From assembly GCA_017542725.1 (NCBI GenBank), contig JAFXWR010000213.1, positions 1 through 9,834 of the forward strand: a stretch of 9,834 bases of DNA. The letters are read 5' to 3'. Shown piece after piece: positions 7,077 to 9,834 of this stretch; position 1 is the stretch's first letter; the number at the start of each line of letters is the position of its first letter. Source of the stretch: Lachnospiraceae bacterium. Lineage in GTDB: Bacteria > Bacillota_A > Clostridia > Lachnospirales > Lachnospiraceae. Below the pieces are notes generated by a model that saw only the letters and a list, made by a program, of their open reading frames with translations, was not told where the DNA came from and searched no databases. Both the position numbers and the translations under genes were made by a program.

Positions 7077-7547
7077 ATGGGAAGAATTGTAAATATTGTA
7101 AAGACATTATACGGAAGAGTCGATTGGTCTGTAGTAAGAAAAAAAATACTCAAACTTGTTAAAACTATTATTACCATAAAAGAGAATAATGCAAAAGTTA
7201 AGTTTGATCGAAAGTTTATTAAAGAGTTTACTGCTTCAAAATATACTCAAAGTGCGAATAAGAAAATCAAAAACATTAAAGCAAATTTAGTAGATAATAT
7301 TGCAGAACTAGTTGAAAATGCAGGACATATTTCTATTGAGATTAATAACAAAGATAAACATAAAACAGATTCGGGTTATAGGTGGGAAAAGTACAAATGT
7401 TTATTTAGATTTAATAGTTTAGATGAATTGGGTAATAAAGTTTCAATTATATATAGTTGCTGTATTGTTATACGGTGTCCAAATTTTAAAGAAAAATACA
7501 TCTATGATATTGTTGACATAAAAAAAGAAACGAACCAATCACAATGA
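7077..7547 (+). CDS. Small basic protein of unknown function with a C-terminal domain resembling phage/ICE polyvalent-protein domains
   Basis: I do not recognise a named family for the whole protein. The start is taken at ATG 7077, one base after the previous stop (TAA-T-ATG); a TTG at 7059 would overlap the upstream gene. The 156 residues begin with a Lys/Arg-rich, partly amphipathic stretch (1-45, VVRKKILKLVKTIITIK). A compact domain follows: KEFTASKYTQSANKKIKNIK (49-68), IAELVENAG (75-83), KHKTDSGYRWEKYKCLF (94-110), and the strands IIYSCCIVIRCP (124-135) and YIYDIVDIKKET (141-152). The combination of YT-x-S followed by KxxKAN, KHK with a YRWxKY-like motif and a terminal YDIVxIKKE reminds me of a domain at the ends of large polyvalent proteins on mobile elements in Clostridia, suspected to be BECR (RelE/EndoU/barnase-like) nucleases. 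That link is from memory and unverified. It lacks sugar-enzyme motifs, signal peptide or clear membrane segment, yet sits inside the UDP-sugar module. Confidence 0.6.
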   Translation: MGRIVNIVKTLYGRVDWSVVRKKILKLVKTIITIKENNAKVKFDRKFIKEFTASKYTQSANKKIKNIKANLVDNIAELVENAGHISIEINNKDKHKTDSGYRWEKYKCLFRFNSLDELGNKVSIIYSCCIVIRCPNFKEKYIYDIVDIKKETNQSQ

Positions 7548-7576
7548 TGAGACATGTGATATTCGGTCATTTCTTT
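7524..7576 (+). repeat. Imperfect hairpin spanning the stop of the unknown gene; possible weak terminator or processing site
   Basis: Bases 7524-7539 pair with 7561-7576 at 13 of 16 positions, beginning with AAAGAAA against TTTCTTT. After a 2-base bulge, CACA (7540-7543) pairs with TGTG (7555-7558), leaving an 11-base loop that contains the TGA stop (7545-7547). The 3' side runs into TATATATATTATAT rather than a clean T-run, and the stem is A/T-heavy, so this is not a classical intrinsic terminator. It lies at the only gap over 10 bases between genes in the window. Confidence 0.35.
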
Positions 7577-7610
7577 ATATATATTATATCAATAAGTTAA
7601 TTTTTTGTCA
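7548..7610 (+). other. AT-rich 63-base intergenic gap, the longest in the window
   Basis: This gap separates the unknown gene from the acetyltransferase. It holds the 3' arm of the imperfect hairpin, then TATATATATTATATC and a T6 run (7601-7606) just before the acetyltransferase start. I see no Shine-Dalgarno sequence and no convincing -35/-10 pair, although AT-rich -10-like hexamers are present and a weak internal promoter cannot be excluded. Confidence 0.5.
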
Positions 7611-8108
7611 ATGAAATACTTTGTACATGAAAGTTCATATATTGATGAAGGTGTTCAGATTGGTGAAGGAACTAAAATCTGGCATTTTTGTCATATACAA
7701 AAAGGTGCAAAAATTGGTATGAATTGCAATATTGGTCAAAATGTATATATAGGTTCAAATGTTACAATAGGTGATAATGTAAAGATTCAAAATAATGTAT
7801 CGGTTTATGAGGGTGTAACAATTGAGGATGATGTATTTTTAGGACCTTCTTGTGTTTTTACTAATGATTTAACACCAAGAGCAAAATTCCCGAAAGGCCA
7901 TGAAAACTTTGTAAAGACTTTAATAAAAAAAGGTGCAAGTATTGGTGCAAATGCGACAATTGTGTGTGGAAATACGATTGGTGAAAATTCAATGATAGGT
8001 GCCGGGGCAGTTGTGACTCATAATGTTGAAGACAATATAGTAGTAATTGGTAATCCAGCTACTAAATATGCAATTATTGATGAAAAAGGAAATATTAATG
8101 CAATTTAG
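7611..8108 (+). CDS. Left-handed beta-helix N-acetyltransferase, WbpD/WlbB-like (UDP-GlcNAc3NA 3-N-acetyltransferase)
   Basis: The predicted role is acetyl-CoA-dependent acetylation of the 3-amino group of UDP-2-acetamido-3-amino-2,3-dideoxyglucuronate. From ATG 7611 the protein has 165 residues, slightly short for the ~190-residue family; a TTG at 7605 would add two residues and is less likely. It opens [20 protein letters not shown], then shows hexapeptide repeats: [40 protein letters not shown]. These fold as a left-handed beta-helix trimer. FTNDLTPRA (83-91) is a family signature; its Asn85 matches the functionally important Asn near residue 84 reported for WlbB. A second coil set ([23 protein letters not shown]) and [10 protein letters not shown], the acetyl-CoA-binding end, follow. 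It lacks an evident Shine-Dalgarno sequence, unlike the next gene, and its last 11 bases overlap the aminotransferase. Confidence 0.9.
   Translation: MKYFVHESSYIDEGVQIGEGTKIWHFCHIQKGAKIGMNCNIGQNVYIGSNVTIGDNVKIQNNVSVYEGVTIEDDVFLGPSCVFTNDLTPRAKFPKGHENFVKTLIKKGASIGANATIVCGNTIGENSMIGAGAVVTHNVEDNIVVIGNPATKYAIIDEKGNINAI
8085..8090 (+). promoter_or_regulatory. Ribosome binding site deciding the aminotransferase start
   Basis: AAAGGA lies 7 bases upstream of ATG 8098. The same frame is open from a TTG at 8047, but that would add 17 residues ([17 protein letters not shown]) not expected in the family. The site selects 8098, where the protein begins [10 protein letters not shown] as DegT-family enzymes usually do. 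Confidence 0.7.
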
Positions 8109-9222
8109 AGATTTAAAAAGACAATATGATTTTTTAAAGCCAAATATCGATAAAGCAATATTTGAAGTTATTAATGATTCAAATTTTATTCTTGGAAAGC
8201 AAGTAGATGAACTTGAAAAAAAACTTGCAAGTTATGTTGGTAGAAAATATTGTGTATCGTGTGCAAATGGTACAGATGCATTGGTTCTTGCACTTATGGC
8301 TATTGGTGTAGGCAAAGATGATGCTGTATTTGTGCCTGACTTCACATACATTGCTACAGCTTCTTCTGTTTCATTTATTGGCGCGACACCTATTTTTGTT
8401 GATATAGATTTAGACACTTTTAACATGTCACATAAATCATTAGAATTGATGATTGAAAAGGTAATTAAAGAAGACAAGTTAAAACCGAAAGCAATTATTC
8501 CTGTTGATTTGTTTGGCTTGCCAGCTGATTATAATAACATTTCAGAGATTGCAAACAAGTATAAATTAAAAGTAATTGAAGATGCGGCACAAGGATTTGG
8601 TGGTAGAATCAACGATAAAATAGCATGTTCTTTTGGAGATATATCTTGTACATCATTTTTCCCAGCAAAGCCTCTTGGATGTTATGGAGACGGAGGAGCA
8701 ATATTTACAGATGATGAAGAAATCTATAATCTTATTAAGTCTCTAAGGTCAAATGGAAAATCTGAAACTGATAAATATGATAATATACGAATTGGAATGA
8801 ATTCAAGACTAGATACTATACAAGCTGCAATTTTGAATGTAAAGTTTGATGCATTTGTTAATAATGAATTAGAGAATATTAATGTTATTGCTAATAAATA
8901 TACAAAAAGCTTGAAAGATAAATTTAAAACTCCACATATTCCAGATGCTTTTTTTTCAAGTTGGGCACAATATACTATACTATGTGACAGTGAAGATCAA
9001 AGAAATAAATTAAAAAGTGTTTTAAAAGATAATAATATACCAAGTATGATTTATTATCCAAGAGGGATGCATCAACAAAAATGTTTTTCTAAGTATAAGT
9101 TTGACAATAATCATTATTCAAACACTATAGAAGCTACTAAAAGAGTTTTAAGTCTTCCAATGCATCCGTATTTGTATGATAAAGAGATTGATGAAGTATG
9201 TAATATTATAAATAAAGTATAG
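8098..9222 (+). CDS. DegT/DnrJ/EryC1 PLP aminotransferase, WbpE/WlbC-like
   Basis: The predicted role is glutamate-dependent transamination of the 3-keto uronate made by the WbpB-like enzyme to the 3-amino sugar, the substrate of the WbpD-like acetyltransferase. From ATG 8098 there are 374 residues, typical for the family. Motifs in order: FRDLKRQY at the N-terminus, [18 protein letters not shown] (51-68) for the cofactor phosphate, [43 protein letters not shown] with Asp162 and Gln165 against the pyridine ring, and [16 protein letters not shown] with Lys191 as the Schiff-base lysine. [16 protein letters not shown] and the C-terminal [12 protein letters not shown] and SLPMHPYL follow. DegT aminotransferases act on several keto sugars; the 3-position specificity comes from the neighbours. 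The gene overlaps the acetyltransferase by 11 bases and stops 8 bases before the WbpA-like gene. Confidence 0.9.
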   Translation: MQFRDLKRQYDFLKPNIDKAIFEVINDSNFILGKQVDELEKKLASYVGRKYCVSCANGTDALVLALMAIGVGKDDAVFVPDFTYIATASSVSFIGATPIFVDIDLDTFNMSHKSLELMIEKVIKEDKLKPKAIIPVDLFGLPADYNNISEIANKYKLKVIEDAAQGFGGRINDKIACSFGDISCTSFFPAKPLGCYGDGGAIFTDDEEIYNLIKSLRSNGKSETDKYDNIRIGMNSRLDTIQAAILNVKFDAFVNNELENINVIANKYTKSLKDKFKTPHIPDAFFSSWAQYTILCDSEDQRNKLKSVLKDNNIPSMIYYPRGMHQQKCFSKYKFDNNHYSNTIEATKRVLSLPMHPYLYDKEIDEVCNIINKV

Positions 9223-9226
9223 GTGG
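9221..9226 (+). promoter_or_regulatory. Ribosome binding site for the WbpA-like dehydrogenase
   Basis: AGGTGG, one mismatch from AGGAGG, lies 4 bases upstream of ATG 9231 and overlaps the aminotransferase stop codon (9220-9222). It supports the chosen start of the last gene. Confidence 0.6.
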
Positions 9227-9230
9227 TTAT

Positions 9231-9834
9231 ATGAGTGGATTAAAAGAGAAAATTTTGAATAGAAAAGCAGTTTTAGGTGTCTGCGGGTTAGGCTATGTTG
9301 GTCTTCCTTTAGCTGTTGAAAAAGCTAAAGCTGGTTTTTCTGTAATTGGTTTTGATGTGCAAAAAGAGAAGATAGACTTGGTAAATAGTGGGAAAAATTA
9401 TATTGGTGATGTTGTTGATAATGACTTAGACAAATTAGTCAAAGATGGAAAACTGAAAGCTACTACAGATTTCAAAGAAGTATGTAATTGCGACTGTATA
9501 TGTATATGCGTACCAACACCACTTGACATTCATCAAGAACCAGATATATCTTATGTAAAATCTTCTACAGAAGAGATTGCTAAATATTTACACAAAGATA
9601 TGTTGGTTGTGCTAGAATCAACTACATATCCAGGTACAACTGAGGAGTTAATTAAGCCAATTTTAGAGAATACTTCTGGATTGAAGTGTGGAATTGATTT
9701 TTATTTAGCATTTTCACCTGAAAGAGTTGATCCGGGAAATCTAATATATAAAACAAAAAATACTCCAAAAGTTGTTGGAGGCTGCACGCCAGAGTGTACA
9801 GATATTGCTGCAACTATGTATGAATGTGTTCTTG
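9231..9834 (+). CDS. UDP-N-acetylglucosamine 6-dehydrogenase (WbpA/UDP-sugar dehydrogenase family), 3'-truncated by the window edge
   Basis: The predicted role is two-step NAD-dependent oxidation of UDP-GlcNAc to UDP-GlcNAc-uronate, the first step of the pathway served by the three preceding enzymes. The frame is open from ATG 9231 to the window end: 201 codons, about half of the usual 420-440 residues. It shows the NAD-binding loop VCGLGYVGLPLAVE (17-30), FDVQKEKIDLVNSGKNYI (41-58), CICVPTPLDIHQEPD (91-105), LESTTYPGTTEEL (128-140) and FSPERVDPGN (161-170). ESTTYPGTTEE and SPERxDPGN resemble the WbpA/TviB branch more than plain UDP-glucose dehydrogenase as I recall them, and the neighbourhood favours UDP-GlcNAc as substrate. 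The catalytic cysteine region lies beyond the window. The dehydrogenase family is secure; substrate is inferred. Confidence 0.9.
   Translation, partial: MSGLKEKILNRKAVLGVCGLGYVGLPLAVEKAKAGFSVIGFDVQKEKIDLVNSGKNYIGDVVDNDLDKLVKDGKLKATTDFKEVCNCDCICICVPTPLDIHQEPDISYVKSSTEEIAKYLHKDMLVVLESTTYPGTTEELIKPILENTSGLKCGIDFYLAFSPERVDPGNLIYKTKNTPKVVGGCTPECTDIAATMYECVL

Noticed and set aside
7513..7545. TTGACA at 7513-7518 as a -35 element for the acetyltransferase
   Set aside because: A perfect -35 hexamer, but no acceptable -10 lies 16-18 bases downstream; CACAAT is 21 bases away.
8047..8097. TTG start at 8047 for the aminotransferase
   Set aside because: It adds 17 residues that are out-of-frame readthrough of the acetyltransferase; ATG 8098 has a well-placed AAAGGA.

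Overview
The window is a gene-dense stretch of a surface-polysaccharide (capsule, O-antigen-like or cell-wall glycan) biosynthesis cluster. All genes lie on the + strand. The DNA is AT-rich (by eye about one-third G+C or less). Genes abut or overlap, with stop-to-start distances of usually 0-8 bases. AT-rich codon use, the low-GC style and the protein types suggest a Clostridia-type Firmicute, possibly Lachnospiraceae; this placement is inference, since no rRNA or taxonomic marker is present.

Left part (1-3630): a GDP-L-fucose supply module. It holds the 3' end of gmd (GDP-mannose 4,6-dehydratase), fcl (GDP-L-fucose synthase) and manC (mannose-1-phosphate guanylyltransferase with a C-terminal cupin domain). 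Between fcl and manC sit two small genes, a DUF4258 protein and a YgiT/MqsA-type zinc-finger protein, which look like a type II toxin-antitoxin pair spliced into the sugar operon.

Middle part (3632-5990): two GT-B (GT4-like) glycosyltransferases. The first is canonical with an EX7E motif; the second lacks it.

Right part (5990-9834): enzymes for UDP-2,3-diacetamido-2,3-dideoxy-glucuronic acid (UDP-GlcNAc3NAcA): a WbpB/WlbA-like 3-dehydrogenase, a WbpD/WlbB-like N-acetyltransferase, a WbpE/WlbC-like PLP aminotransferase and the first half of a WbpA-like UDP-GlcNAc 6-dehydrogenase that runs off the window. A small unfamiliar gene (7077-7547) interrupts this module. Its C-terminal part looks to me like a domain found on large polyvalent proteins of phages and conjugative elements. 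The only sizeable intergenic gap in the window (63 bases) follows it and carries an imperfect hairpin.

Together the genes predict a glycan containing L-fucose (or a derivative) and a diacetamido uronic acid, assembled by at least two glycosyltransferases. No flippase, polymerase or initiating transferase is visible, nor a phosphomannomutase or a WbpI-type 2-epimerase; they would have to lie outside. The ordinary explanation covers most of the window. The parts worth a second look are the two toxin-like insertions, the non-canonical glycosyltransferase and a GC-rich repeat inside manC. No operon promoter, convincing terminator, tRNA, rRNA, CRISPR array or insertion sequence was seen, and no stretch over 300 bases lacks a gene.
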